Shown here one piece after another: positions 17,309 to 27,529 of a DNA stretch of 64,000 nucleotides. The notes under the pieces are model-generated. The model made no database searches and was not told the origin of the DNA. It saw only the letters and a list, made by a program, of their open reading frames with translations. Position 1 is the first letter of the stretch. Every line of letters starts with the position of its first letter. This DNA is from Pseudomonadota bacterium. GTDB lineage: Bacteria > Pseudomonadota > Gammaproteobacteria > Steroidobacterales > Steroidobacteraceae. The position numbers were made by a program, and so were the translations under genes. The stretch is from assembly GCA_016720075.1 (NCBI GenBank), contig JADJXW010000009.1:50001-114000 (forward strand). The letters are read 5' to 3'.

Positions 17309-17799
17309 CAGCCTGGATACCGGCCTACGTAGGCATCGGCAGCAACCTGGGAGATTCCCGGGCCAGGGTCGGGGCCGCGTTCGATGCCCTGGGTGCCCTT
17401 GTCGACACGAAGCTGGTAGCGCGCTCCCGACTCTATCGCACGCGACCGTTTGGTCCCGTGCAGCAGGGTGATTTCATCAACGCGGCTGCGGGACTGCTGA
17501 CGAAGCTGTCCGCGCTGGACCTGCTCGCCGCGCTGCGTGCCACCGAATCCGCGCAGGGCCGCGTGCGGTCCGAGCGCTGGGGGCCGCGCACGCTGGACCT
17601 GGACCTGCTGGTCTACGGTGACCGGCGCATCGCCGAGGCTGATCTGGTGGTGCCACATCCCGGGATCGCCGAGCGCGGCTTCGTGCTGGCGCCCCTGAAC
17701 GACATTGCCCCGGCGCTGGATGTGCCCGGCATGGGCCGGGTGGAAGAACTGCTGCGGCGGTTGCCCGATGACGGCATCGCCGGACTGGTGGCCGCGTGA
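17305..17799 (+). CDS. folK: 6-hydroxymethyl-7,8-dihydropterin pyrophosphokinase
   Basis: A 164-residue HPPK that transfers pyrophosphate from ATP to 6-hydroxymethyldihydropterin in folate synthesis. YVGIGSNLGDS at the N-terminus, RTRPFGPVQQGDFINAA, the RWGPRTLDLDLL metal-binding region and VPHPGIAERGFVLAPL are all conserved. Its start overlaps the pcnB stop by four bases and its end overlaps the deoxynucleoside kinase start by four. Confidence 0.96.
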   Translation: MTAWIPAYVGIGSNLGDSRARVGAAFDALGALVDTKLVARSRLYRTRPFGPVQQGDFINAAAGLLTKLSALDLLAALRATESAQGRVRSERWGPRTLDLDLLVYGDRRIAEADLVVPHPGIAERGFVLAPLNDIAPALDVPGMGRVEELLRRLPDDGIAGLVAA

Positions 17800-18446
17800 A
17801 CATCGCGCACCGCTATATCGTGGTGGAAGGGGCGATCGGCGTGGGCAAGACCAGCCTCACGAAGAAGCTCGCCACCACGCTGGGCGCACAGGCGGTGCTC
17901 GAACAGGCGGACGAAAACCCCTTCCTTGAGCGCTTCTACCGCAGTCCGCGCGTGGGCGCGTTGCCGGCGCAGCTCTATTTCCTGTTCCAGCGCGCGCAGC
18001 AGCAGGCGCAGTTGAAACAGCAGGATCTGTTCGGCAGCGTGCGCGTGGCCGACTATCTGCTGGCCAAGGACGACCTCTTCGCGCGCATGACGCTCGAGGA
18101 CGAAGAGTACGGTCTTTACCGCCAGGTCTATGACCGGCTCGCCATCGATCCGCCCAGGCCGGACCTGGTGCTTTATCTGCAGGCCCCGGTTGACGTGCTG
18201 CTCGATCGCATTGCGCGCCGCGGCATCGCGCACGAGGGCCTGATCGATCGCACCTACCTCACGCGGCTGAACGAGGCGTACGCGCGTTTCTTCCATGCCT
18301 ACGACGACAGTCCGCTGCTGATCGTGAATGCGGCGAACATCGACCCGATCAGCAACGAGGCCGATTACGACGAGCTGCTCGGGCAGATCGGCCGCACGGT
18401 GCGCGGGCGGCTCTACTACAATCCACTTCGGCACAAGGATCTGTAG
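17796..18446 (+). CDS. Deoxynucleoside kinase (deoxyadenosine/deoxyguanosine kinase type)
   Basis: A 216-residue P-loop kinase that phosphorylates deoxynucleosides. The Walker A motif VEGAIGVGKTSL is near residue 9, the EQADENPFLERFY segment near 36, and the lid-type DRIARRGIAHE near 137. GTG start overlapping folK. The gene commonly sits between folK and panB in gammaproteobacteria. Substrate preference among deoxynucleosides is not resolved. Confidence 0.88.
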   Translation: MNIAHRYIVVEGAIGVGKTSLTKKLATTLGAQAVLEQADENPFLERFYRSPRVGALPAQLYFLFQRAQQQAQLKQQDLFGSVRVADYLLAKDDLFARMTLEDEEYGLYRQVYDRLAIDPPRPDLVLYLQAPVDVLLDRIARRGIAHEGLIDRTYLTRLNEAYARFFHAYDDSPLLIVNAANIDPISNEADYDELLGQIGRTVRGRLYYNPLRHKDL

Positions 18447-18454
18447 GAAAAGCG

Positions 18455-19285
18455 ATGTACACGCAACTGCAGCTGCGCGGCTCATCCCGCCCGCCGGTCA
18501 CGCTGGCGACGCTCGACAAGATGCGCGCCGAGGGCGAGGCCATCGCCGCGCTCACCTGCTACGACGCCAGCTTCGCCGTGCTGCTCGACGAAGCCGATGT
18601 GGACCTGGTGCTGGTGGGTGATTCGCTGGGCATGGTGATCCAGGGGCACGACACCACGGTGCCGGTGACGATGGATCACATGGTCTATCACACGCGAGCC
18701 GTGGCGCGCGGACTGTACCGGCCGTTCCTGGTGGCCGACCTGCCGTTCATGAGCTACTCCTCGCCCGAGCAGGCGCTGGCCAATTCCGTTCGCCTGATGC
18801 AGGAAGGCGGCGCGCGCATGGTGAAGCTGGAAAGCGGCTCCGAGCAGCTGCGCATTGTCGAGTTCCTGGCGGGGCACGACATCGCGGTGTGCGCGCACCT
18901 GGGCCTGAAGCCCCAGTCCGTGCACAAGACCGGTGGCTTTCGCGTGCAGGGCCGGCAGAAGGATGCCGCCGAGCGCATCCAGCGCGAGGCACTGGACCTT
19001 GAATCCGCCGGCGCCGACATCCTGCTGCTCGAATGCATTCCGAATGAACTGGGCAAGGCGGTAACCGATGCCGTGTCCGTGCCGGTGATCGGCATTGGCG
19101 CAGGCCCGGGCGCCAGCGGGCAGATCCAGGTGCTCTACGACATCCTCGACATCACCAGCGGTCGCAAGCCGAAGTTCGTCCGCAATTTCATGCAGGGCTG
19201 CGATTCGCCGCTGGCTGCGGTGAAGGCCTATGTGGGCGCGGTGAAATCGAGGGAGTATCCGGGTCCGGAGCACTGCTTCTCTTGA
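18455..19285 (+). CDS. panB: 3-methyl-2-oxobutanoate hydroxymethyltransferase
   Basis: A 276-residue first enzyme of pantothenate synthesis, making ketopantoate from 2-ketoisovalerate and methylenetetrahydrofolate. Mg-binding Asp residues are in LVGDSLGMV, with further signatures VADLPFMSY, HLGLKPQSV and VIGIGAGPGASGQIQVLYD. Full length. Its stop overlaps the TTG start of panC. Confidence 0.97.
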   Translation: MYTQLQLRGSSRPPVTLATLDKMRAEGEAIAALTCYDASFAVLLDEADVDLVLVGDSLGMVIQGHDTTVPVTMDHMVYHTRAVARGLYRPFLVADLPFMSYSSPEQALANSVRLMQEGGARMVKLESGSEQLRIVEFLAGHDIAVCAHLGLKPQSVHKTGGFRVQGRQKDAAERIQREALDLESAGADILLLECIPNELGKAVTDAVSVPVIGIGAGPGASGQIQVLYDILDITSGRKPKFVRNFMQGCDSPLAAVKAYVGAVKSREYPGPEHCFS

Positions 19286-20133
19286 TCACGGTCGATCGCA
19301 TCGCGGAGCTGCGCACGGTGGTGCGCCAGTGGCGCGCCGAGGGCGCGCGCGTCGGGTTCGTGCCGACGATGGGGTCGTTGCATGCCGGGCACATCAGCCT
19401 GCTGGCTGCGGCGCGCTTTCGGGCCGATCGCGTCATCTCCAGCGTCTTCGTCAATCCAATGCAGTTCGGCCCGAGCGAGGATTTCGAACGTTATCCGCGC
19501 AGCCCGGTCGAGGACTCCCAGCTATTGGCCGATGCCGGCTGCGACCTGCTGTTCCTGCCCGCAGTCGATGAGATCTATCCGGAAGGCCGGGAAAGCGCCA
19601 CGCGGATCAGCGTGAAGCCGCTGGCCGGGATCCTCGAGGGTGCGCATCGTCCTGGCCATTTCGATGGCGTGGCCACCGTGGTGGCCAAGCTCTTCGGCAT
19701 CGTGCAGCCGGATGTGGCCGTGTTTGGCGAAAAGGACTACCAGCAGCTGGCCATCATCCGCCGCATGACGGCGGATCTGGATATCCCGGTGGAGATCGTC
19801 GGAGCGCCGACCGTGCGTTCGCCGGATGGCCTGGCCATGAGCTCGCGCAACCGGTACCTGTCCACAGCCGAGCGCGCGCTGGCGCCGCGGATCCACACGG
19901 CGCTGAAGGCTGCTGCCGCGCGCGTCGATCAGGGTGAGCGCGACTACGCGGTCATCATGGAGCAGGGTGCGCGGGAACTGCGTGACGCAGGCATGCAGCC
20001 GGACTATTTCGAGGTTCGCGATGCCGCCACGCTGCTGCCGCCGGTGCCCGCAACGCGCGAGCTGGTGATATTGGTGGCGGCGCGCCTTGGCAAGGCGCGG
20101 TTGATCGACAACCTGCGGGTTGCGCTGCGCTAA
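19282..20133 (+). CDS. panC: Pantothenate synthetase
   Basis: A 283-residue ATP-dependent ligase joining pantoate and beta-alanine. Visible motifs are PTMGSLHAGHISLL (ATP-binding HxGH), FVNPMQFGPSEDFERYPR, FGEKDYQQL and SSRNRYLS. The TTG start lies in the panB stop (TTGA overlap), and no later start would keep the conserved N-terminus. Its stop codon overlaps the convergent queG stop. Confidence 0.96.
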   Translation: MITVDRIAELRTVVRQWRAEGARVGFVPTMGSLHAGHISLLAAARFRADRVISSVFVNPMQFGPSEDFERYPRSPVEDSQLLADAGCDLLFLPAVDEIYPEGRESATRISVKPLAGILEGAHRPGHFDGVATVVAKLFGIVQPDVAVFGEKDYQQLAIIRRMTADLDIPVEIVGAPTVRSPDGLAMSSRNRYLSTAERALAPRIHTALKAAAARVDQGERDYAVIMEQGARELRDAGMQPDYFEVRDAATLLPPVPATRELVILVAARLGKARLIDNLRVALR

Positions 20134-21182
20134 GAGGCCCGGAACTGCAACCGGTCGAGCGCCCAGCGGGCGTGCTCGGCAATGATCGCCGAGTCATCAC
20201 TGCAGCGCTGGCGCAGCACTGCCAGGGCCGCCTCATCCGGCGGGCCATTGCCCAGCGCCACCACCACGTTGCGGATAAACGCTTCATGGCCGATCCGGCG
20301 GATGGCGCTGCCCTCGAAGCGTGATTCGAAATCCTCGCGTGACCAGCCCGCCAGTTCGACCAGGCGCGGGGCATCCATTTCCTGTCGCACCCTGAAGTCC
20401 GGATGCGCCGCCGCGCGGGCGAACTTGTTCCACGGACACACGAGTTGGCAGTCGTCGCAGCCGTAGATCCGATTGCCGATCGCCGCGCGGAACTCGACCG
20501 GAATGCTCTCGCGCAGCTCGATGGTCAGGTACGAGATGCAGCGCCGGGCGTCGAGTTCGAACGGCGCGATGATGGCCTGCGTGGGGCAGGCCGGCATGCA
20601 GGCCGAGCAGCTGCCACAGTGCGCGGTGGCCGGTTCATCCACCGGCAAGGGCAGGTCGGTGAGGATCTCGCCGAGGAAGAAATACGAGCCGGCGTCGCTG
20701 CCGATCAGGTTCGTGTGCTTGCCGATCCAACCCAGTCCCGCGTTCCGGGCCAGCGGTTTTTCCAGCACCGGGCCGGAATCCACGAACACCCGATAACTGT
20801 GCGGCACGCGCGCGGCGATGGCATCGGCCAGGCTCGCCAGCGCCTGGCGCAGCACCTTGTGATAGTCGCGGCCCAGTGCGTACCGGGAAACATAGCCCAG
20901 GCGAGGATCGGCCAGCACGGGCTCGGCGGGGGCGGCGTCGGCCGGCCAGTAGTCCATCGCAAGGCTGATGACGCGCGCGGTGCCGGGAATCAGTTCGGCC
21001 GGTCTGCTGCGGCGGGTGCCGTGGCGCTCCATGTAGTGCATCCGGCCGTGGTGGCCGCGCGCGAGCCACTGCAGCAGGCGCGCCTCATCCGTCGCCAGGT
21101 CCACGCCGGCAACGCCCACGCGGCTGAAACCCGCGGCGCGGGCCATTTCCTGCAGTTCCTCGCGTGATATCGGGGGCTCCAT
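20130..21182 (-). CDS. queG: Epoxyqueuosine reductase
   Basis: A 350-residue cobalamin-dependent iron-sulfur enzyme performing the last step of queuosine synthesis on tRNA. Two 4Fe-4S motifs are visible: CGSCSACMPACPTQ, and GCDDCQLVCPWNKFA. The C-terminal HEAT-like region has EAALAVLRQRC. ATG 21182 is chosen (MEPPISREE) because the -10 box TATACT lies directly upstream; longer frames would cross it. No Shine-Dalgarno sequence is seen, so translation may be nearly leaderless. It is divergent from nnr. Confidence 0.95.
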   Translation of the reverse strand: MEPPISREELQEMARAAGFSRVGVAGVDLATDEARLLQWLARGHHGRMHYMERHGTRRSRPAELIPGTARVISLAMDYWPADAAPAEPVLADPRLGYVSRYALGRDYHKVLRQALASLADAIAARVPHSYRVFVDSGPVLEKPLARNAGLGWIGKHTNLIGSDAGSYFFLGEILTDLPLPVDEPATAHCGSCSACMPACPTQAIIAPFELDARRCISYLTIELRESIPVEFRAAIGNRIYGCDDCQLVCPWNKFARAAAHPDFRVRQEMDAPRLVELAGWSREDFESRFEGSAIRRIGHEAFIRNVVVALGNGPPDEAALAVLRQRCSDDSAIIAEHARWALDRLQFRAS

Positions 21183-21191
21183 CGCACGGGA

Positions 21192-21199
21192 AGTATAAT
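21192..21199. promoter_or_regulatory. Overlapping divergent -10 boxes for queG and nnr
   Basis: The plus strand reads TATAAT at 21194-21199, placing transcription start at about 21206, exactly the GTG of nnr. The minus strand reads TATACT at 21197-21192, placing start at about 21185, three bases before the queG ATG. Both elements share the same AT-rich core in otherwise GC-rich DNA. Neither gene has a Shine-Dalgarno sequence, and good -35 boxes are not visible. Confidence 0.6.
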
Positions 21200-21205
21200 T
21201 GGCGG

Positions 21206-22687
21206 GTGACACTGCCCACCGATGCATATCCGTCCGCGGTCATCCGCCAGTTCGAGCGTGATGCCATCGGCGCGGGTGTTGCTGGCTACACGCTCATGCA
21301 GCGCGCCGGTGCCGCGGCGCTCGCAAGCCTGCGCCGGCGCTGGCCCGAGGCCCGTCGCATCGTCGTGGTTGCCGGAACCGGGAATAACGGGGGCGACGGG
21401 CTCGTGCTCGCGCGGCTGGCTGCAGCGTCGGGCATGGACGCCAGCGTGCTGCTGGTGGGTGAAGTCGCGGCGATTCACGGTGAGGCGGCCGAGGCGCTGC
21501 GCGATCTGCGCGCCGCGGGTCTTGATCCGCGGCCCTTCGATGCCGCCAGGCTCAATGGATGCGATGTGGTGGTGGATGCGCTGCTGGGCATTGGCGTGCG
21601 CGCCCCGCTGAAAGCCGAGTGGCGCGCGGCCATCGAAACGATGAATGCCTCCGATGCGAAGGTGTTCAGTATCGATCTGCCCTCGGGTCTGGACCCGGAT
21701 ACCGGCGGCGCGCTGCCGGCGGTGAAGGCCGCGGCGACCATTACATTCCTGGGGCTGAAGCAAGGATTGTTCCTGGGTGAAGGCCCGGCGCATGCAGGCG
21801 AGATCGAATTCGATGCATTGGATGTTGCTCCTACTTCATCCGCCGCGCCGTCGCTGAAACTGCTGGGTACGCAGTGCCTGCAAGACGCGCTGCCACCAAG
21901 GCCACGCCAGGGACACAAGGGCCTGTTCGGCCGCGTGCTTGTCATCGGCGGCGGACAGGGAATGGCTGGCGCCGTGCGCATGGCCGGCGAGGCGGCGCTG
22001 CGCGTGGGAGCCGGGCTCGTTACCGTGGCCAGCTGGCCCGAACACCTGGGCGTGGTTGTTGGCGATCGACCGGAGCTGATGTTCCACGCGGTGCAGAAGG
22101 GCGCCGATCTGGCGGCGGCGCTGGAACAGGCACAGGTCATCGCGATCGGCCCCGGGCTGGGTCGCTCTGCGTGGGCGCAGGAACTGCTGCAGTTCGTGCT
22201 GGCGAATACGCGCGCCGGCCAACGCCTGGTGCTGGACGCGGATGCGCTGAACCTGGTCGCGCAGGGTGGTGCGCTTCACCGCGAAGACTGGATCCTGACG
22301 CCGCACCCGGGCGAGGCGGCGCGCCTTCTGGGTCGCTCCACAGCGGCGGTGCAGGCCGACCGTCTGTCGGCGCTGGCTGATCTGGTGCGCACCCGCGGGG
22401 GCATCGTGGTGCTCAAGGGTGCATCCACGCTGGTGGGTGGCCGCGCTGAAGTGCCGCGTCTGTGCACGCGTGGAAACCCGGGCATGGCGGTGCCCGGCAT
22501 GGGCGATGTGCTCACCGGGGCCATCGCGGGCCTGCTCGCACAAGGGGCCGAGCCATTTACCGCCGCCAGTGCCGCCGTCGAGGCGCATGCGCGGGCGGGT
22601 GATTCCTGCGCGGCCAGAGGCGTGCGCGGCGTGCTGGCGCTGGAGGTTGCGGCGGAACTTCGCGTCGTGCTGGCGGGGCTGCCTTGA
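21206..22687 (+). CDS. nnr: Bifunctional NAD(P)H-hydrate epimerase/dehydratase
   Basis: Repairs damaged NADHX/NADPHX. The N-terminal YjeF_N epimerase domain (residues about 1-210) shows VVAGTGNNGGDGLVLAR and VFSIDLPSGLDPDTG. The C-terminal ADP-dependent dehydratase domain shows KGLFGRVLVIGGGQGMAGA, AIGPGLGRS, LTPHPGEAARLLG and NPGMAVPGMGDVLTG. GTG 21206 (493 residues) is chosen because a strong TATAAT ends seven bases upstream of it. Its stop overlaps the tsaE start (TTGA). Confidence 0.95.
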   Translation: MTLPTDAYPSAVIRQFERDAIGAGVAGYTLMQRAGAAALASLRRRWPEARRIVVVAGTGNNGGDGLVLARLAAASGMDASVLLVGEVAAIHGEAAEALRDLRAAGLDPRPFDAARLNGCDVVVDALLGIGVRAPLKAEWRAAIETMNASDAKVFSIDLPSGLDPDTGGALPAVKAAATITFLGLKQGLFLGEGPAHAGEIEFDALDVAPTSSAAPSLKLLGTQCLQDALPPRPRQGHKGLFGRVLVIGGGQGMAGAVRMAGEAALRVGAGLVTVASWPEHLGVVVGDRPELMFHAVQKGADLAAALEQAQVIAIGPGLGRSAWAQELLQFVLANTRAGQRLVLDADALNLVAQGGALHREDWILTPHPGEAARLLGRSTAAVQADRLSALADLVRTRGGIVVLKGASTLVGGRAEVPRLCTRGNPGMAVPGMGDVLTGAIAGLLAQGAEPFTAASAAVEAHARAGDSCAARGVRGVLALEVAAELRVVLAGLP

Positions 22688-23163
22688 TCGAACAGGTTTC
22701 ACTGCCAAACGAGGCCGCCACCGAAGCGCTGGCCCGTCGTGCAGGGCGTGCGCTGCGCGGGCCGCTGGCGCCGCTGGTGCTGCATCTTCAGGGCGATCTG
22801 GGGGCCGGCAAGACCAGCTTCGCGCGCGGCATGCTGCGGGCGCTCGGAGAAACCGGCCCGGTTCGCAGCCCCACCTATGGCCTGCTGTCGGAATACGAGA
22901 CGCCCGCGGGGCGTGTGGTCCACATCGATCTGTATCGGCTGCGATCCCCGGCAGAGCTGACCGCGCTGGGGCTCGCCGATCATCTGCCCGGCAGTGTGCT
23001 GTGGCTGGTGGAATGGCCAGAGAAAGGCCAGGGCGGCGTGATGCCGGCGCCGGATGCATTGCTTGAGCTGTTCGTGGACGGCGCAGGTCGGCGGCTGGAG
23101 ATCCGGGCGTTGACGCCGAAGGGTCAGGACTGGCTTGCCAATGTCTGCGCAGACAGCGGGTGA
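22684..23163 (+). CDS. tsaE: tRNA threonylcarbamoyladenosine biosynthesis ATPase TsaE
   Basis: A 159-residue P-loop ATPase working with TsaB and TsaD to make t6A at position 37 of ANN-reading tRNAs. Walker A is LQGDLGAGKTSFARG, followed by VRSPTYGLLSEYETP, HIDLYRLRSP and WLVEWPEKG. TTG start within the nnr stop. Position between nnr and amidase is the conserved order. Confidence 0.95.
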   Translation: MIEQVSLPNEAATEALARRAGRALRGPLAPLVLHLQGDLGAGKTSFARGMLRALGETGPVRSPTYGLLSEYETPAGRVVHIDLYRLRSPAELTALGLADHLPGSVLWLVEWPEKGQGGVMPAPDALLELFVDGAGRRLEIRALTPKGQDWLANVCADSG

Positions 23164-23227
23164 TGAATGTTTTCTATCCCCATAATTTATATTGAAAAAC
23201 CGCTTTCCCAAGACTAGATTATGCAGC

Positions 23228-24442
23228 ATGGTCAGATTCCTCCTGCGCTTCGGCCTGGCCGTGGCCACGCTGATCGCGCTTCCATCGCTGTCATCGGCTG
23301 CCTCGCAGCTGAAAAAAGCGGAGTTCAGCAGCCCCTCCGCTGACTCGGTGCAGCTGGTGCTGGGCCTTACCGCCGCTGCCACGCCCAAGGTATTCACGCT
23401 CGATTCGCCAGACCGCGTGGTGATCGACCTGCCCGCCACGCGGCTCGCCTCGGGCGCAAAGATGCCGGCGGCCGCGGGGCCGGTGAAATCCGTTCGCAGC
23501 GCCATGCAGGATCGCCGCACGCTGCGCATCGTGCTCGAGCTGAACAAGGCACTGGATCCCATCGTGCAAAGCCGCGGCAATCAACTGGTCATCAGCCTTG
23601 GCAAAGCGCCCGCGGCGATGCCGACGCCACCCGCCGCGCCGGTGCCCGTGCGCGCTGCCCACGCACCTGCCGATGAAGGGCGAGACATCATCGTCGCGAT
23701 CGATGCAGGACACGGCGGCCAGGATCCCGGCGCCAGCGGCGCTCATGGCACGCGCGAAAAAGACGTGGTGCTGGCCATCGCGCGCGCGCTGGCCAGGCGC
23801 ATCGATGCCGAGCCCGGCATGAAGGCTGTCCTCACCCGCGATGCCGACCGGTTCATTCCGCTGCGCGAACGCATCGGCGTCGCGCGCAAGGCCCGGGCCG
23901 ATATCTTCGTCTCCGTGCACGCCGACGCGATCCGCAATCGCGATGTGTCCGGTTCCTCGGTGTACGTGCTGGCCGATCGTGGCGCCTCGAGCGAGGCGGC
24001 GCGCTGGCTGGCGGAGCAGGAGAACGCAGCCGATCTCAAGGGCGGCGTGTCGCTGGGCGACAAGAGCGATGAGCTGGCCGCCGTGCTGATGGATGTCTCG
24101 CAGAGTGCCAGCATCGGCTCGAGCGTGGTGGCGGCCGAAAGGGTGCTCACGCAGTTGGACCGGGTCGGGACCATCCGCAAGACCGAGGTGCAGCGCGCCG
24201 CGTTCGTGGTGCTGAAGTCGCCGGACATCCCCTCGATGCTGGTGGAGACGGCTTACATCTCCAATCCCGCCGAGGAGCGCAAGCTGCGCACGGCCTCGCA
24301 CCAGCAGGCCATTGCCGAAGCCATCTTCAACGGCGTGCGCGAGCATTTCCGCACCAGCCCGCCCGATGGCAGCCTGTTCGCGCGCCAGCGCGACAGCCGC
24401 CGCGGCGCCGCGCCCATCATGGCGGGCAGCGCAACCCCCTGA
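23228..24442 (+). CDS. amiC: N-acetylmuramoyl-L-alanine amidase with AMIN domain
   Basis: A 404-residue exported amidase that cleaves septal peptidoglycan at the MurNAc-L-Ala bond during daughter-cell separation. A signal peptide (first about 25 residues) is followed by an AMIN domain (to about 140). The Zn-dependent Amidase_3 domain shows IVAIDAGHGGQDPGASG, a Zn-binding HADA segment (SVHADAIRNR) and LVETAYISNPAEE near the C-terminus. ATG 23228 gives a clean signal peptide; an upstream TTG at 23192 adds twelve residues. The gene could equally be called amiB. Confidence 0.9.
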   Translation: MVRFLLRFGLAVATLIALPSLSSAASQLKKAEFSSPSADSVQLVLGLTAAATPKVFTLDSPDRVVIDLPATRLASGAKMPAAAGPVKSVRSAMQDRRTLRIVLELNKALDPIVQSRGNQLVISLGKAPAAMPTPPAAPVPVRAAHAPADEGRDIIVAIDAGHGGQDPGASGAHGTREKDVVLAIARALARRIDAEPGMKAVLTRDADRFIPLRERIGVARKARADIFVSVHADAIRNRDVSGSSVYVLADRGASSEAARWLAEQENAADLKGGVSLGDKSDELAAVLMDVSQSASIGSSVVAAERVLTQLDRVGTIRKTEVQRAAFVVLKSPDIPSMLVETAYISNPAEERKLRTASHQQAIAEAIFNGVREHFRTSPPDGSLFARQRDSRRGAAPIMAGSATP

Positions 24443-24502
24443 TCCATTGCTGCGCGCGGCTCTTGGCCGCGGCATGCTGCGGCGGCACTGGTGGCCAGGC
24501 GG

Positions 24503-24508
24503 TAAGAT
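24503..24508 (+). promoter_or_regulatory. Candidate -10 box of mutL, predicting a near-leaderless transcript
   Basis: TAAGAT ends nine bases before the mutL ATG (24518); predicted transcription start about 24515. No Shine-Dalgarno sequence lies between. The same TAAGATGCG string precedes hfq at 27243. No clear -35 box was found. Confidence 0.4.
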
Positions 24509-24517
24509 GCGCCTCGC

Positions 24518-26272
<1,755 letters not shown>

Positions 26273-26276
26273 CGCA

Positions 26277-27242
26277 ATGACCGAATCGTTGCGGCCCGGC
26301 GGCATCGCGATCGCGGGACCCACAGCCTCGGGCAAGAGCGCCCTGGCGATGCGCATCGCCGAGCTGCTTCCGGTGGAAATCATCAGCGTGGATTCCGCGC
26401 AGGTTTACCGCGGCATGGACATCGGCACGGCGAAGCCCACGCGCGAGGAGCGCGCGCGCGTGCCGCATCACCTTATCGACATCCGCGATCCGGAGCAGGG
26501 CTATTCGGCCGGGGAGTTCAGCGTCGATGCGCTGCGCCTCATCGAGCAGATCCATTCCCGGGGAGCGATGCCGCTGCTGGTGGGCGGCACCATGCTGTAT
26601 TTCCGCGCGCTGTTCCACGGCATCGCCGACCTGCCGGTGGCAAATGCCGAAGTGCGCGCAGCCATCGATGCGCGCGCCGCGAAGTCGGGCTGGCCTGCGC
26701 TGCACACGGAACTGGCGCTGCGGGATCCGGCTGCGGCGGCGCGCATCCACCCGCACGACGCACAGCGCATCCAGCGCGCGCTGGAGGTGCTGGAACTGTC
26801 CGGTCGCACGCTGGATGAGCACTGGCAGGCGCAGCAGCCAATGTCGGTATTTGGCGACTGGAATTTCTGCTCGCTGGAAAGCGATAACCGAGAGCTGCTG
26901 CACCGGCGCATCGCGCAGCGACTGGATGCGATGCTCACGTCAGGATTTGCAGACGAGGTCAGCCAATTGCTGGCGCGCGACACGCTGGATGAGCATTCTC
27001 CCGCGCTGCGCCTGGTGGGCTACAGGCAGCTTGCGGCCGCCTTCCGTACAGGAGAATCCCCGGGCGATTCGGCCGCAAGGGCGCTGTACGCTACCCGCCA
27101 GCTGGCAAAAAGGCAGCTGACCTGGCTGCGTTCCGGAAAAGTGTTTCCGGCCGGCGTCAGACCGTTGAAAGTCGACCCTTTTGATCTGCCAACCATGGAA
27201 CGATTGCCGCGGGCCTTGATCAAAGCCATGGCGTCCCCATGA
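26277..27242 (+). CDS. miaA: tRNA dimethylallyltransferase
   Basis: A 321-residue enzyme that prenylates A37 of UNN-reading tRNAs. The P-loop GPTASGKSALAM is at residue 14, followed by ISVDSAQVYRGMDIGTAKPT, PHHLIDIRDPEQGYSAGEF and LVGGTMLYFRAL. Near the C-terminus, ATRQLAKRQLTWLR is the family hallmark. ATG 26277 is four bases after the mutL stop. Confidence 0.97.
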   Translation: MTESLRPGGIAIAGPTASGKSALAMRIAELLPVEIISVDSAQVYRGMDIGTAKPTREERARVPHHLIDIRDPEQGYSAGEFSVDALRLIEQIHSRGAMPLLVGGTMLYFRALFHGIADLPVANAEVRAAIDARAAKSGWPALHTELALRDPAAAARIHPHDAQRIQRALEVLELSGRTLDEHWQAQQPMSVFGDWNFCSLESDNRELLHRRIAQRLDAMLTSGFADEVSQLLARDTLDEHSPALRLVGYRQLAAAFRTGESPGDSAARALYATRQLAKRQLTWLRSGKVFPAGVRPLKVDPFDLPTMERLPRALIKAMASP

Positions 27243-27271
27243 TAAGATGCGACGCAACAAAAAATAAGGAG
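27243..27271 (+). promoter_or_regulatory. hfq -10 box and strong ribosome binding site
   Basis: TAAGAT (27243-27248) overlaps the end of miaA and would start transcription near 27255. AAGGAG (27266-27271), six bases before the GTG at 27278, is a strong Shine-Dalgarno sequence and fixes that start. This allows hfq-hflX to be transcribed apart from miaA. Confidence 0.5.
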
Positions 27272-27277
27272 AATTTC

Positions 27278-27529
27278 GTGGCGAAGACCCAGTCGTTGCA
27301 GGACCCGTTCCTGAACGCGCTGCGCAAAGAGCGTGTGCCGGTCTCGATCTATCTGGTCAATGGAATCAAGCTCCAGGGCACCATCGATTCTTTCGACCAG
27401 TTCGTGGTCCTGCTGAAGAACAGCGTCAACCAGATGGTCTACAAGCACGCCATCTCGACGGTTGTTCCCGCGCGCAATGTGCGCGTGCCGGGATCCGAAG
27501 AAGACGAGGCGGAGAGCCCCGCCGCCTGA
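27278..27529 (+). CDS. hfq: RNA chaperone Hfq
   Basis: An 83-residue Sm-like protein forming hexamers that pair small RNAs with mRNAs. Sm1 (SIYLVNGIKLQGTIDSFDQFVVLL) and Sm2 (VYKHAISTVVP) are intact, including the YKH residues of the uridine-binding proximal face and FLNALRKER at the start. A short acidic tail follows. GTG start with AAGGAG at good spacing. Its stop overlaps the hflX start (TGATG). Confidence 0.98.
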   Translation: MAKTQSLQDPFLNALRKERVPVSIYLVNGIKLQGTIDSFDQFVVLLKNSVNQMVYKHAISTVVPARNVRVPGSEEDEAESPAA

